In this document: piece by piece, positions 18,159 through 28,638 of the stretch | How positions within the stretch are numbered: the stretch's first letter is position 1 | How the letters are laid out: every line of letters starts with the position of its first letter | NCBI RefSeq assembly: GCF_013307245.1 | Contig: NZ_CP028941.1 | Coordinates: 124,001-188,000, forward strand | Reading direction: 5' to 3' | DNA from: Polynucleobacter antarcticus | Lineage (GTDB): Bacteria; Pseudomonadota; Gammaproteobacteria; Burkholderiales; Burkholderiaceae | DNA: 64,000 nucleotides | Made by a program: the position numbers and the translations under genes | The notes under the pieces: generated by a model | Told to the model about the DNA's origin: nothing | Databases searched by the model: none | The model's input: the letters and a program-made list of their open reading frames with translations, nothing else

Positions 18159-18587
18159 GTGTTTCAAGGTGCGTCAGCTCTCAATTTGGATGCAAAAGGC
18201 CGTATGTCTGTGCCGGCTAAGCATCGCGACGCCTTGTTAGTTCAAGGCGAGGGGCGCATCACGCTGACAAAACACCCTGATGGATGCCTTCTTTTATTTC
18301 CTCGCCCTGAGTGGGAAACTTTTCGCACTCGGGTAGCGCAATTGCCTATGGATGCCCATTGGTGGCGTCGAATTTTTCTTGGCAATGCTGCAGAGATCGA
18401 TTTGGACGGTGCTGGAAGAATTTTAGTGAGTCCAGAATTACGCGCAGCTGCAGGTATTGAAAAAGAAGTCATGCTACTTGGGATGGGCAGTCATCTGGAG
18501 TTGTGGGATGCAAGCACGTATGCCGCCAAAGAGCAGGCTGCGATTGCGCAAGGCATGCCCGAAGCTCTGAAGCAATTTAATTTTTGA
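18159..18587 (+). CDS. mraZ: Transcriptional regulator MraZ
   Basis: MraZ is a ring-shaped DNA-binding protein that represses its own dcw operon. The 142-residue protein contains two AbrB-like repeats, starting [20 protein letters not shown] at residues 2-21 and [19 protein letters not shown] near 72-90; the DxxGR signatures in both copies are intact. It begins with GTG at 18159, 6 nt after the last of three repeats forming its operator. It is the first gene of a run of fifteen plus-strand genes ending at ftsZ. Confidence 0.95.
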   Translation: MFQGASALNLDAKGRMSVPAKHRDALLVQGEGRITLTKHPDGCLLLFPRPEWETFRTRVAQLPMDAHWWRRIFLGNAAEIDLDGAGRILVSPELRAAAGIEKEVMLLGMGSHLELWDASTYAAKEQAAIAQGMPEALKQFNF

Positions 18588-18599
18588 TGACAGGGTGGT

Positions 18600-19550
18600 A
18601 TGAACATAACTCATCGCCCAGTATTACTGGCCGAGGCGGTGACGGCGCTGATCAGTGGTCCGCTCATCTGCAATTCCAGTACATCGAAAAATTTGTTGCT
18701 CATCGATGGCACCTTTGGGCGCGGCGGTCATACGCAAGCTTTACTCGACAAACTTCCCTCCAACGCACGGATGATTTCGTTCGACAAAGATTTGGATGCC
18801 ATAGCAGTTGCACAAACCATCAACGATCAACGACTGCAAATCGTACACAACAGCTTCGCACAGATGGATCAATATGCAGAGCCAGAATCAGTCGATGGCA
18901 TTTTGTTAGATTTGGGGATCAGCTCTCCGCAAGTAGACGAAGCACATCGCGGTTTTTCATTTCGTCGCGAGGGCCCGCTCGATATGCGGATGAATACAGA
19001 TCAAGGATTGACGGCGGCAGCATGGTTAGAGCAAGCACCTCAAGAGGAAATCGCTCGCGTGATTAAGACTTATGGTGAGGAACGCTTTGCATCCCAAATT
19101 GCTAAAGCTATTGTGAATAAGCGCGAGGAAGGCCTATCACCAAAAACAACATTGCAGTTAGCAGCTTTGGTCGCGAGTGTTGTGCGCACAAGAGAGGTAG
19201 GCCAAGATCCGGCCACAAGAACCTTTCAAGCCTTACGGATTTTTATTAATCGTGAGTTGGAAGATTTAGAGTTGGGATTAAAAGCTGCCCTCAAGTTGCT
19301 TAAACCAGGCGCACGACTAGTAGTGATTAGTTTTCACTCCTTAGAAGATCGAATTGTGAAACAGTTTTTGCAAGCGCACTCTAAGGTAGAAATACCTCGT
19401 GGTCTGCCTGTCCGTGAAAAAGATTTGCCAGCGAGTGCTCTAGAGGTGATTGGGCGTACTAAGCCTAGTGATCAGGAAGTTCAAGAAAATTCCCGCGCAC
19501 GTTCTGCCATCATGCGGGTCGCTGAAAAACGCTTAGGGGTGATGGCTTGA
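18600..19550 (+). CDS. rsmH: 16S rRNA m4C1402 methyltransferase RsmH
   Basis: RsmH (MraW) methylates N4 of C1402 in 16S rRNA, in the decoding centre, using SAM. The 316-residue protein shows the N-terminal [10 protein letters not shown] at 5-14, the SAM site [14 protein letters not shown] near 36-49, [20 protein letters not shown] near 98-117, [13 protein letters not shown] near 118, and [16 protein letters not shown] near 240. An insertion of about ten residues lies between the start and the SAM loop. It follows mraZ by 12 nt; its TGA overlaps the TTG start of ftsL. Confidence 0.95.
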   Translation: MNITHRPVLLAEAVTALISGPLICNSSTSKNLLLIDGTFGRGGHTQALLDKLPSNARMISFDKDLDAIAVAQTINDQRLQIVHNSFAQMDQYAEPESVDGILLDLGISSPQVDEAHRGFSFRREGPLDMRMNTDQGLTAAAWLEQAPQEEIARVIKTYGEERFASQIAKAIVNKREEGLSPKTTLQLAALVASVVRTREVGQDPATRTFQALRIFINRELEDLELGLKAALKLLKPGARLVVISFHSLEDRIVKQFLQAHSKVEIPRGLPVREKDLPASALEVIGRTKPSDQEVQENSRARSAIMRVAEKRLGVMA

Positions 19551-19813
19551 ATCGTGCCACGCTGACCTTACTTGCTTTATTGCTAATTTGCGCACTTTCG
19601 CTAGTGACTGCGCAGCAGCGCGCACGTAAATTATTTGTGTCCTTAGATCGGGCTCAAATTCAAGAGCGTAAGCTCAATCAAGACTGGTTACGTTTGGAAT
19701 ATGAGCAACGCAATTTATCTAAGTCTGCCAGGATTCGGGATGTTGCTCGAAATCAGCTACAAATGATCCCCATTACACCAGAGCGTACGCTTTATCTCAA
19801 GGAGACGAGATGA
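19547..19813 (+). CDS. ftsL: Cell division protein FtsL
   Basis: FtsL is a small bitopic divisome protein that pairs with FtsB and FtsQ. The 88-residue product has a single hydrophobic span right at the N-terminus ([18 protein letters not shown], residues 5-22), then a coiled-coil periplasmic region rich in Lys, Arg, Gln and Leu. Sequence is poorly conserved in the family; the call rests on size, topology and the fixed position between rsmH and ftsI. Start is TTG at 19547, overlapping the rsmH stop (TTGA), and the end overlaps ftsI by ATGA, so expression is by translational coupling. Confidence 0.9.
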   Translation: MNRATLTLLALLLICALSLVTAQQRARKLFVSLDRAQIQERKLNQDWLRLEYEQRNLSKSARIRDVARNQLQMIPITPERTLYLKETR

Positions 19814-21582
19814 AGCACCTCGGTTTTTCAACTACACCTAATTTAGTATTACGCCTACCTATGTGGCGGTCACGCGTCATGTTGTTCCTTTTATTTTTTG
19901 TTTTTATGTTGCTCTTGATTCGTGCTTTCTGGATTCAGGGTCCAGGCAATGCATTTTACGAAGCTAAAGGTGTGCGAGGAACACAGCGTGAGCTCGAGCT
20001 CCCTGCCTACCGAGGAAAAATTCTAGACCGCAATGGCCAGATCATTGCTACCAGCTTGGAAGCGAAATCAGTCATTGCGTATAACGATACTGTGCCGGAT
20101 GACTTATCAATAGAGAAAATTCATCAGCTAGCTAGTTTGTTGCAAATGGGTGAGCCTGAATTACGTAAAAAGTTAAAGGAAGAGCGAAAGCAAGTTTTTC
20201 TCAAGCGCCAGGTTGATCCCGAGGTAGCAAAGCAAATTAGACAGTTAGAAATACCCGGCATTGGTTTAAATAACGAATATCGCCGCTTTTACCCAGAAGG
20301 TGAGGCAATGGCACATGTGGTTGGGTTCACAAATGTTGAAGATCGAGGTCAAGAGGGTATGGAGCTCTCGAGAGAAAAAGACTTGGCTGGACACCCAGGT
20401 CAGCGACGCGTAGTGGTCGATCGGTTAGGACGTATTGTAGAAGAATTGGCTATTTTGCAATTACCTCAAAACGGAAAAGATTTACAACTATCGATCGATA
20501 GCAAAATTCAGTTTCTTGCGTATAACGCTGTGAAGAGTGCAGTAGAGAAACATCGTGCTGCTGCTGGTGGTGCGGTAGTTTTGGATACGCAGACAGGAGA
20601 AATATTAGCCTTAGCCAATTATCCTAGTTACAACCCCAATGACCGCAAGAAGCTTACGGGTGAGCAATTACGTAATCGTGTGTTGACTGATACGTTTGAG
20701 CCTGGCTCAACGATGAAGCCTTTAACAGTTGCAATTGCATTAGAAAAAGGCGTGGTGGCACCGAATACCAATATGGTGATTGGCGCTAAATACTTAATAG
20801 GATCTAAGCCTATTACGGATGCTCATCCTTATACAAACTTAACGGTTTCTCAAGTGATTCAGAAATCAAGCAATATTGGTACTGCCAAGATTGCTATGAA
20901 TAATCTGACTGCCGAAGAAATGTGGAACTTCTACACTTCCATAGGCTTAGGGCAGGCGCCAAAAATTGGCTTCCCGGGTGCTGTAGCAGGGACAGTGCAC
21001 CCTTATAAAAATTGGGTGCCGACCGACCAGTCACGGATTTCATTTGGGTATGGTATTTCAACCTCACTGTTTCAGATTGCGCGTTCGTACACCATCTTTG
21101 CTCGAGACGGGGAATTAGTACCCTTGACTATAGAGCGTAGCCCAAGTTTTAAGCCAGGCACTCAAATCATTTCTGCTAAGACCGCCATTGAAATGCGCAG
21201 CATGATGGAGACGGTGACGGAGCCAGGTGGGACTGCTGTCAAAGCACAAGCTGAAGGTTACCGAGTTGGCGGTAAAACGGGGACTGCACATAAATTAGTC
21301 GGTAAGGGATACGGCAATAAATATCGCGCCTACTTTGCGGGTCTCGCCCCGATTAGTGCCCCACGTATTGTGGTCGCTGTCATGATTGATGAGCCTACTG
21401 CAGGCGGGCACTACGGAGGTGATGTGGCTGCCCCAGTATTCTCTACTATTGTCAGTGAAACATTACGCACATTAAATGTGTTACCAGATAGCAATGGAAG
21501 ACAAATGGTGTTGCAGGATCAAAACCCTGTAGATATTCAGAGCGCTTCTGTCAAAGTACAGTCGGTGGTTTTAAAAAGATGA
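19810..21582 (+). CDS. ftsI: Peptidoglycan D,D-transpeptidase FtsI (PBP3)
   Basis: FtsI cross-links septal peptidoglycan with FtsW. The 590-residue class B penicillin-binding protein has a short cytoplasmic tail, one membrane anchor (VMLFLLFFVFMLLLIRAF near 24-41), a pedestal domain containing YRGKILDRNGQIIATS near 58, and a transpeptidase domain with SxxK in EPGSTMKPLTVAI near 297-309, SxN in KSSNIGTAKIAM near 352 and KTG in GGKTGTAHKL near 488. All catalytic motifs are intact. It overlaps both ftsL and murE by 4 nt. Confidence 0.96.
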   Translation: MKHLGFSTTPNLVLRLPMWRSRVMLFLLFFVFMLLLIRAFWIQGPGNAFYEAKGVRGTQRELELPAYRGKILDRNGQIIATSLEAKSVIAYNDTVPDDLSIEKIHQLASLLQMGEPELRKKLKEERKQVFLKRQVDPEVAKQIRQLEIPGIGLNNEYRRFYPEGEAMAHVVGFTNVEDRGQEGMELSREKDLAGHPGQRRVVVDRLGRIVEELAILQLPQNGKDLQLSIDSKIQFLAYNAVKSAVEKHRAAAGGAVVLDTQTGEILALANYPSYNPNDRKKLTGEQLRNRVLTDTFEPGSTMKPLTVAIALEKGVVAPNTNMVIGAKYLIGSKPITDAHPYTNLTVSQVIQKSSNIGTAKIAMNNLTAEEMWNFYTSIGLGQAPKIGFPGAVAGTVHPYKNWVPTDQSRISFGYGISTSLFQIARSYTIFARDGELVPLTIERSPSFKPGTQIISAKTAIEMRSMMETVTEPGGTAVKAQAEGYRVGGKTGTAHKLVGKGYGNKYRAYFAGLAPISAPRIVVAVMIDEPTAGGHYGGDVAAPVFSTIVSETLRTLNVLPDSNGRQMVLQDQNPVDIQSASVKVQSVVLKR

Positions 21583-23132
21583 TGGCAATCGTGAAAATGG
21601 AATCCCATCTCCTCATCTCTCAATTGCATGCTCTGACGTCTGCAAATGCAAGAATATACTCTGATAGTCGCCAGATTAATGTAGGAGATATTTTCTTTGC
21701 CTATCCGGTTGGCCATGGTGTGGCATTACGGGATGGTCGTGAGTATATTTCTGCTGCTTTAGCTAAGGGTGCAGCCGCTATCGTATTTGACCCCATTGAC
21801 GATCTTGCACATGAATATTCAGAGCATCCACTATGTTTTGCGATTGAAAATCTTGCTTTGTTAGCGGGACCGCTTTGTGCTGAGTGGTATGGGTATCCCG
21901 GAAATAAGCTCAACATCATCGGTGTCACAGGCACCAATGGAAAAACAAGTATTACTCAGTGGCTTTCACAAGCACTTGATGAGCCCAATCATCGGGTAGC
22001 AGTAATGGGAACATTGGGTACAGGCTTCCCCGGGCATCTCAAGCAAACAGGTTATACGACACCAGATGCACCGCGCCTACAAACCCAATTAAAAGAATTG
22101 CAGGACTCTGGTGCTCAGCAAGTTGTGATGGAGATTTCTTCGCATGCCCTGGATCAAAGACGTATTGCTGGATTAGACATTCATTGCGCGGTATTCACTA
22201 ATTTGAGCCAAGATCATTTAGATTATCACGGCACCATGGCTCACTATGGCGAGGCCAAAGCAAGCCTTTATCAGCAGCCAGGTCTTGAGCATGCCGTAAT
22301 TAATTTTGATGATCCATTTGGGCGTGAGCTTGCCACGAAGTTGCTTGCTAGGAATAGCCTTGAGGTATGGGGATATGCGCTAAAAGAAGAAACCTTTGCT
22401 GAATATGAGAAGTTTGGAAAACGCTTAAAGCGAACTTACATTAAAGAAAGCAGTCTGATATCAAATGGCTATGACGTCATCTTTCATTATGAAGAGCTGA
22501 GTTCCAATAGGATGCATCTCCCAGTGCTAGGAGATTTTAATTTAAGTAACTGCTTAGCGGTATGGACCATATTACTGACGCAAGGTATCAGTACGATCGA
22601 TGCGAGCCAGCGAATGACAAAGTTACGTCCTGTGTCAGGTCGCATGGAACTCATTGCGCTCAATCAAACCCAAAGAACCGCAGGACCCTTAGTGGTAGTG
22701 GACTACGCACACACACCTGATGCACTCAGTAAGGCACTGCTTGCTTTACGCCCAATGGCCGATCAACGCGGTGGAAAGATTTGGTGTGTTTTTGGTTGTG
22801 GTGGCGATCGAGATATTGGTAAGCGTTCACAAATGGGACGCGTAGCACAAGAATGTGCTGATCAAATCATTATCACTAGCGATAATCCAAGATCTGAAGA
22901 CCCTGAGTCTATTATTGCCATGATTCAATCTGGAATGCTAGAGGGCCAGCAGCAGGTTCAGACGATTTTTGATCGAGCGGCAGCCATTATGGCTGCAGTG
23001 CGCCATGCTGATATTAAAGACATCATCTTAGTTGCTGGTAAAGGACACGAGTCTACTCAAGAAATCAAAGGTAAGAAATTTGACTTCTCAGATCAAGCAC
23101 ATATTCTTTTAGCTGCAGGAGGGAGTGTATGA
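21579..23132 (+). CDS. murE: UDP-MurNAc-tripeptide synthetase (meso-diaminopimelate ligase) MurE
   Basis: MurE adds the third residue of the peptide stem. The 517-residue Mur ligase has the uridine-binding N-domain (YSDSRQINVGDIFFA near 28), the ATP loop GVTGTNGKTSITQW near 114-127, and the specificity motif DNPRSEDP near 436-443. DNPR is characteristic of enzymes that use meso-diaminopimelate, in line with a Gram-negative wall. Start at ATG 21579 overlaps the ftsI stop, and its end overlaps murF by ATGA. Confidence 0.96.
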   Translation: MMAIVKMESHLLISQLHALTSANARIYSDSRQINVGDIFFAYPVGHGVALRDGREYISAALAKGAAAIVFDPIDDLAHEYSEHPLCFAIENLALLAGPLCAEWYGYPGNKLNIIGVTGTNGKTSITQWLSQALDEPNHRVAVMGTLGTGFPGHLKQTGYTTPDAPRLQTQLKELQDSGAQQVVMEISSHALDQRRIAGLDIHCAVFTNLSQDHLDYHGTMAHYGEAKASLYQQPGLEHAVINFDDPFGRELATKLLARNSLEVWGYALKEETFAEYEKFGKRLKRTYIKESSLISNGYDVIFHYEELSSNRMHLPVLGDFNLSNCLAVWTILLTQGISTIDASQRMTKLRPVSGRMELIALNQTQRTAGPLVVVDYAHTPDALSKALLALRPMADQRGGKIWCVFGCGGDRDIGKRSQMGRVAQECADQIIITSDNPRSEDPESIIAMIQSGMLEGQQQVQTIFDRAAAIMAAVRHADIKDIILVAGKGHESTQEIKGKKFDFSDQAHILLAAGGSV

Positions 23133-24580
23133 GTCAGCCTATGACGACACTTGCTCAGGTGCATGCCATGCTTCCGGATAGCCAGCTAGTCCACATCACT
23201 GATCAATCTGCGCAATCGGTACTTATTTCTTGTGTAGGAAGTGATAGTCGCCAAATTGAAGCGGGTGAGTTATTTGTAGCCTTATCTGGTGAACGCTTTG
23301 ATGCGCATGATTTCTTAGGTGAGATATCTACTGCAGACGTAGGCGCTGCATTAATTAGTAACAAAGAGAAGTGCCCTAAAAATATCGCAGCGGTTTATGT
23401 CAAAGATACAAAAAAAGGCTTAGGTGAATTAGCTAAAGCCTGGCGTTCACAGTTTTCGATCCCAGTGGTTGTAGTCACTGGCTCTAATGGTAAGACCACT
23501 GTTAAAGAAATGATTGCTTGTATCTTTCAGGTAGCAGTTGGTGAAGAGCACACTTTAGTGACTCAAGGTAACTTAAATAATGATATTGGTTTACCACTCT
23601 CATTATTGCGTATGCGCTCGAGTGATCGTCTAGCAGTTATTGAGCTCGGGATGAACCATCCTGGCGAAACGGCTAATTTAGTAGCGATTGCCCAGCCAAC
23701 GATTGCACTCATAAATAATGCACAACGTGAGCATCAAGAATTTATGTTGACTGTAGAGGCGGTCGCAAAAGAACATGCGGATGTACTACGTGCTCTTCCT
23801 GATAATGGCATTGCTGTCTTTCCTGCAGATTCCGAATTTTGTGGCATTTGGCACCAAGCTGCTCAAGGTCGTCAGGTCATTGATTTTGTTTTGTCTACGA
23901 GTAATAAGTTAGTGAAGGCAGCGGTTACTGGACATATTCTGGAAAATGGAGCGCTAGATATTCAGACTGAACAAGGCAACATTGAAGTTCAACTCAATAC
24001 ATTAGGCGAGCACAATATTAAAAATGCATTAGCAGCGACCGCGGTTGCGCTAGGTGCTCAGTTAAGTCTTGGTACTATCAAACAAGGCCTTGAATCATTT
24101 CAGCCTGTAAAAGGCCGGATGCAAGTAAAACATCTAACGGCCCATTGTCGCTTGATCGATGATAGCTATAACGCAAATCCTGATTCTGTTAGGGCTGCAA
24201 TTGACGCATTGAAGCAGGCAGGGAATACTGCTTGGTTAATACTCGGTGATATGGGCGAAGTAGGTGATCAGGGCCTTGCTTTTCATCAAGAGCTCGGTGC
24301 ATATGCTGCTGAGCAAGGAATTGCCAAACTCTTTGTACTTGGCGAGCAATGCCAATTTGCTGTCCAGAGTTTTAATCAAGTGAGGCAAGACCGCTCCCTC
24401 CCCTCTGATGCCGTTCATTTCCTGGATATAGAGCATTTACTTTCAGGGGTCAGTAGTGCTTTAGAGGATCGCGCCGTAGGCACTCAGACTCCGATTGATA
24501 TTTTGGTTAAGGGATCTCGATTTATGTGTATGGAGCGTGTTGTTCAGGCCTTATTAGAGGAGCCTAAAACATGCTTTTAA
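23129..24580 (+). CDS. murF: UDP-MurNAc-tripeptide-D-alanyl-D-alanine ligase MurF
   Basis: MurF attaches D-Ala-D-Ala, completing the UDP-MurNAc pentapeptide. In the 483-residue protein the N-domain holds [20 protein letters not shown] near 35, the ATP loop is [14 protein letters not shown] near 113-126, [12 protein letters not shown] near 148 and the C-terminal domain contains [16 protein letters not shown] near 347, a typical MurF signature. The D-Ala-D-Ala comes from Ddl encoded further down. It overlaps murE by 4 nt and mraY by 10 nt. Confidence 0.96.
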   Translation: MSQPMTTLAQVHAMLPDSQLVHITDQSAQSVLISCVGSDSRQIEAGELFVALSGERFDAHDFLGEISTADVGAALISNKEKCPKNIAAVYVKDTKKGLGELAKAWRSQFSIPVVVVTGSNGKTTVKEMIACIFQVAVGEEHTLVTQGNLNNDIGLPLSLLRMRSSDRLAVIELGMNHPGETANLVAIAQPTIALINNAQREHQEFMLTVEAVAKEHADVLRALPDNGIAVFPADSEFCGIWHQAAQGRQVIDFVLSTSNKLVKAAVTGHILENGALDIQTEQGNIEVQLNTLGEHNIKNALAATAVALGAQLSLGTIKQGLESFQPVKGRMQVKHLTAHCRLIDDSYNANPDSVRAAIDALKQAGNTAWLILGDMGEVGDQGLAFHQELGAYAAEQGIAKLFVLGEQCQFAVQSFNQVRQDRSLPSDAVHFLDIEHLLSGVSSALEDRAVGTQTPIDILVKGSRFMCMERVVQALLEEPKTCF

Positions 24581-25740
24581 TGTTAGCCCAGTGGCTTCAA
24601 GATGACTTTGGTTTTTTCCGCGTCTTTAACTACATCACCTTCAGAGCAGTGATGGCGACAGTAACAGCCCTCTTAATTGGTTTAGCAGCGGGCCCTTGGG
24701 TTATTCGGAAGCTGACTGCATTAAAGATGGGTCAAGCAGTGCGTACCGACGGTCCTCAAACACACTTGGTTAAATCAGGAACACCAACAATGGGTGGTGT
24801 ATTAATTCTGATCGGTATCTTTATTTCTTGCATGCTGTGGGCTGACCTCACGAATCGTTTTGTTTGGATCGTAATGATTGTAACTTTTGGATTTGGTTTA
24901 ATAGGTTGGGTGGATGATTATCGGAAGGTCGCTCATAAGGACCCCAAAGGAATGGCTTCGAGAGAAAAATTTTTTTGGCAAACGGTCATTGGATTATTTG
25001 CTGCAATTTATCTCGCATTTTCAGTGTCTGAGGTGAATAACATGAAAGTGCTGCAGTTATTTATTGATTGGCTCAAGAGTGGCTTCGCTTCAGATCTTCC
25101 GGCTAAGTCAAACCTCCTCATTCCCTTCATGAAGGAAGTCAGTTATCCCTTGGGTGTGATGGGATTCATTATTTTGAGTTATTTGGTAATTGTTGGTAGT
25201 AGTAATGCAGTGAACCTCACAGATGGACTTGATGGCCTAGTCATCATGCCGGTCATTTTAGTTGGTGCCGCTTTAGGTGCATTTGCTTACGTGATGGGTA
25301 ATGCGATTTACGCAAAGTATCTACTCTTTCCTTTTATTCCAGGCGCTGGGGAGCTGATGATTTTCTGTGGCGCAATGGGGGGTGCTGGGTTGGCATTCCT
25401 TTGGTATAACACGCATCCTGCCCAAGTATTTATGGGTGATGTGGGTGCACTTGCCTTAGGTGGTGCGCTCGGAACTATAGCCATTATTGTTCGCCAAGAA
25501 ATCGTACTGTTTGTCATGGGTGGAATTTTTGTCGCTGAAACATGCTCAGTGATGCTACAAGTATTTTGGTTCAAATTCACTAAAAAACGTTTTGGAGAGG
25601 GCCGCCGTATTTTTAAAATGGCGCCACTACATCACCATTTTGAATTAAGTGGTTGGCGTGAAACACAAGTTGTCGTTCGTTTCTGGATCATCACCATTTT
25701 ATTAGTCCTCATTGGCCTCTCTAGCCTGAAACTACGATAA
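24571..25740 (+). CDS. mraY: Phospho-N-acetylmuramoyl-pentapeptide transferase MraY
   Basis: MraY makes lipid I by joining UDP-MurNAc-pentapeptide to undecaprenyl phosphate at the inner membrane. The 389-residue protein has about ten spans and the motifs [10 protein letters not shown] near 70, [17 protein letters not shown] near 112-128 (catalytic DD), the [10 protein letters not shown] loop near 215-224 and [13 protein letters not shown] near 350-362. Start at 24571 lies in the last codons of murF. It is 10 nt before murD. Confidence 0.96.
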   Translation: MLLMLAQWLQDDFGFFRVFNYITFRAVMATVTALLIGLAAGPWVIRKLTALKMGQAVRTDGPQTHLVKSGTPTMGGVLILIGIFISCMLWADLTNRFVWIVMIVTFGFGLIGWVDDYRKVAHKDPKGMASREKFFWQTVIGLFAAIYLAFSVSEVNNMKVLQLFIDWLKSGFASDLPAKSNLLIPFMKEVSYPLGVMGFIILSYLVIVGSSNAVNLTDGLDGLVIMPVILVGAALGAFAYVMGNAIYAKYLLFPFIPGAGELMIFCGAMGGAGLAFLWYNTHPAQVFMGDVGALALGGALGTIAIIVRQEIVLFVMGGIFVAETCSVMLQVFWFKFTKKRFGEGRRIFKMAPLHHHFELSGWRETQVVVRFWIITILLVLIGLSSLKLR

Positions 25741-25750
25741 GCCATAGCAT

Positions 25751-27370
25751 ATGCATAACTTAGAACACGCCTTCGCAAATCCAACCCTTATTTCAGATGA
25801 GGCATATACAGCTCCGCAAAAGATATTGATTCTGGGTTTAGGAGAATCTGGTTTTGCAATGGCTAAATGGTGTTTGCGAAATGGTGCAACAGTTCACTTG
25901 GCCGATACACGAGATTTTGAGCAGCTAAATGCTAGACAAAAAGTATGGATCAGCGAGTTAGAGTTTGCCGGACTAAAAGATAGTTATTTTGGCCCGCTAC
26001 TAGAGTCTCATCTTAAAGATATCGAAGTCATTGCCATTAGTCCTGGCTTGTCTCCTTTGCATGAGCCTGTGCAGTCTTTCTTAGCGAATGCTCAAGAGCG
26101 CAGTATTGATATCTGGGGCGAAATAGAATTTTTTGCTAGAGCTATTGCTGCTTTAGATCGTATGGCACAAGCATCCGAGGATGAATATAAGCCTGCCATC
26201 TTAGCGATTACAGGGACAAATGGAAAAACCACTACTACTGCACTTACTGGGCAATTATGTGAGCGGGCAGGGAAGCGGGTTGCTGTTGCAGGAAACATTA
26301 GTCCGGCAGCTTTAGATAAATTAATGTCTTGTTTAGATGCAGTTGATCAGATTTCAGATATGCCTGAGATTTGGGTGCTTGAGTTATCTAGCTTTCAATT
26401 AATCTATACCAGCACTTTTAATGCAACAGCAGCGACCATACTTAATATTACGCAAGACCATTTAGATTGGCATGGTGACATGCAAGCTTACGCAAATGCG
26501 AAGGCCAATATTTTTGGTAAAGATACTAAGTGCATTCTAAATCGGGATGATTCTGTTGTCATGAGTCTTCTATCTGATGAGCAAAAATCTCAAAGATCGA
26601 TAGTGACATTTGGCTCTGGACGACCAGATGAGCAAGGTGCTTTTGGTATTGAGCATGACTTACGTGCGGGTGGAATTGATTGGTTGGTATGGGCTGAGGT
26701 AGATGAGGATCTGGAGCCTACGCCAAAGCGTCGCCGAAAGAATACGATAGTAGACGATGAGCCATTACGTTTAAAACGCTTGATTCCGGCAGATGCGTTA
26801 CGTATTCGTGGCCGTCATAATGCTTTGAATGCCCTTGCCGCTTTGGCATTAGCAAGATCTGCTGGACTACCACTCAATATATTGCTCCACGGTTTACGTG
26901 ACTATCATGGCGAGCCTCATCGCATGCAAAGTGTTTCTATTGTTGCTGATGTGGAGTACGTAGATGATAGTAAAGGCACAAATGTAGGCGCAACTGTTGC
27001 TGCCTTGAGTGGCCTTGGTATCAATCAGACCGGTAAGCGGATCTGGTTGATTGCTGGTGGTGAAGGTAAAGACCAAGACTTTAGCCCTTTGCGCGAACCT
27101 GCATTACGTTTTGTGAAGGGTGTATTTTTGATTGGTAAGGATGCTCCAAAAATTGCACAGGCACTAGGTGATTCGGTGGCTTGCATTATGAGTGAGACCT
27201 TGCAAAATGCAGTAAGCCAAGCAGCTAGACAAGCGCAATCAGGTGACATCGTTTTATTATCACCAGCTTGCGCTAGTTTTGACCAATTTACCGACTATGT
27301 TGCGCGTGCTGAGGCATTCGTTGCTGAAGTGCAGGAATTAGGTATGCAGTTCGAAGGAGCGCCTGCATGA
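25751..27370 (+). CDS. murD: UDP-MurNAc-L-alanine:D-glutamate ligase MurD
   Basis: MurD adds D-glutamate to UDP-MurNAc-L-Ala. At 539 residues it is longer than the usual 440-500. The N-domain has ILILGLGESGFAMAKWCLRN near 24-43, the ATP loop is ITGTNGKTTTTALTGQ near 154-169, and NITQDHLDWHGDM lies near 231. The extra length comes partly from an insertion near residues 316-340 that includes a basic patch (PTPKRRRKN) and an acidic VDDE. Domain C contains YVDDSKGTNVGATVAALSG near 400 and a normal end. It overlaps ftsW by ATGA. Confidence 0.95.
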   Translation: MHNLEHAFANPTLISDEAYTAPQKILILGLGESGFAMAKWCLRNGATVHLADTRDFEQLNARQKVWISELEFAGLKDSYFGPLLESHLKDIEVIAISPGLSPLHEPVQSFLANAQERSIDIWGEIEFFARAIAALDRMAQASEDEYKPAILAITGTNGKTTTTALTGQLCERAGKRVAVAGNISPAALDKLMSCLDAVDQISDMPEIWVLELSSFQLIYTSTFNATAATILNITQDHLDWHGDMQAYANAKANIFGKDTKCILNRDDSVVMSLLSDEQKSQRSIVTFGSGRPDEQGAFGIEHDLRAGGIDWLVWAEVDEDLEPTPKRRRKNTIVDDEPLRLKRLIPADALRIRGRHNALNALAALALARSAGLPLNILLHGLRDYHGEPHRMQSVSIVADVEYVDDSKGTNVGATVAALSGLGINQTGKRIWLIAGGEGKDQDFSPLREPALRFVKGVFLIGKDAPKIAQALGDSVACIMSETLQNAVSQAARQAQSGDIVLLSPACASFDQFTDYVARAEAFVAEVQELGMQFEGAPA

Positions 27371-28638
27371 ATTTGAAAGAAAAATTCTTTCCTGAACATC
27401 GTTTGGGGCTAGGACGTTTCTGGAATTTCTCAAGAGGCGGAATTGATAACTTTCGTAGTGGCTTAAGGGATGCTGTCACTGGTGTAGAGCAAACTCGTTC
27501 GCGAATGATGGACTATGACCAGTTATTGGTTTGGGCGGTACTATCTTTAGCGCTCATTGGTCTAGTTATGGTGTACTCCGCATCGATCACTTTAGCGGAT
27601 GGCCCCAAGTATGCTAACTACAGCAGTAATTTCTTTTTGATTCGACATCTCATATCTTTATCGATTGCAATTGGTGTTGGTATATGGGTCTTTAAAATTC
27701 CTACTAAGATGTGGGATCGGTACTCCCCAATCATTTTTGGATTTACTGTATTGCTATTAATTGCCGTGTTAATTCCGGGTGTCGGTAAGGGTGTAAATGG
27801 GGCAAAGCGCTGGATTTCTTTAGGCGGCCTTACTTTTCAACCATCTGAGTTAATGAAGTTCGCGGCTGTTATTTTTGCTGCGAGTTATACGGTACAGCGC
27901 CAAGAATATCTCCATTCATTTGTCAAAGGTATGCTCCCAATGGGTATAGCAGTTGCCTTAGTTGGTGGATTATTAATGGCTGAGCCTGACATGGGTGCAT
28001 TTGTAGTGATCGCCATAATCGCTTTTGGAATTTTGTTTCTAGGTGGTATCAGCGGTAAATTATTTGGGGGATTATTGCTGGTTGGAATATTGAGCGCAGC
28101 AACCATCATTGCCTTATCTCCATTCCGACAAAAGCGCATTATGGCTTTTATAGATCCTTGGCAAGCTGATATCGCAGCAAATAAAGGATACCAATTAACT
28201 CACTCATTAATGGCGTTTGGTCGTGGTGAGTGGTTTGGTGTGGGTTTAGGAGGGAGTGTGGAAAAGCTGCACTACCTCCCAGAAGCACATACCGACTTTA
28301 TCATGGCTGTGATTGGTGAAGAGTTAGGTTTTGTGGGTGTCGTCGTTATGATTTTCTTGTTTTATTGGATCGTCCGACGGGCTTTTTTAATTGGTCGTAC
28401 TGCTTTACAGCTAGATCGTAGCTTTGCTGGACTTGCCGCAAAAGGGGTCGCTATTTGGTTTGGCTGGCAAGCCTTTATCAATATGGGTGTAAACCTGGGC
28501 TTATTGCCTACAAAAGGTTTGACTCTGCCATTAGTCAGCTACGGAGGTTCTGCAATCTTAATGAATGCCGTTGCAGTAGCTATGTTATTGCGCATTGATT
28601 ATGAGAACCGCATCTTGATGCGAGGCGGCAAGCTATGA
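27367..28638 (+). CDS. ftsW: Peptidoglycan glycosyltransferase FtsW (SEDS family)
   Basis: FtsW polymerises lipid II at the septum together with FtsI. The 423-residue protein begins with a cytoplasmic tail of about 50 residues and then has about ten membrane spans. SEDS motifs are visible: KGVNGAKRWISLGGLTFQPS near 140-159 (catalytic Asp lies elsewhere in the large loop), HSLMAFGRGEWFGVGLGGS near 279, LPEAHTDFIMAVIGEELGF near 303-321 and LPLVSYGGSAILMN near 388-401. It overlaps murD and murG by 4 nt. Confidence 0.95.
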   Translation: MNLKEKFFPEHRLGLGRFWNFSRGGIDNFRSGLRDAVTGVEQTRSRMMDYDQLLVWAVLSLALIGLVMVYSASITLADGPKYANYSSNFFLIRHLISLSIAIGVGIWVFKIPTKMWDRYSPIIFGFTVLLLIAVLIPGVGKGVNGAKRWISLGGLTFQPSELMKFAAVIFAASYTVQRQEYLHSFVKGMLPMGIAVALVGGLLMAEPDMGAFVVIAIIAFGILFLGGISGKLFGGLLLVGILSAATIIALSPFRQKRIMAFIDPWQADIAANKGYQLTHSLMAFGRGEWFGVGLGGSVEKLHYLPEAHTDFIMAVIGEELGFVGVVVMIFLFYWIVRRAFLIGRTALQLDRSFAGLAAKGVAIWFGWQAFINMGVNLGLLPTKGLTLPLVSYGGSAILMNAVAVAMLLRIDYENRILMRGGKL

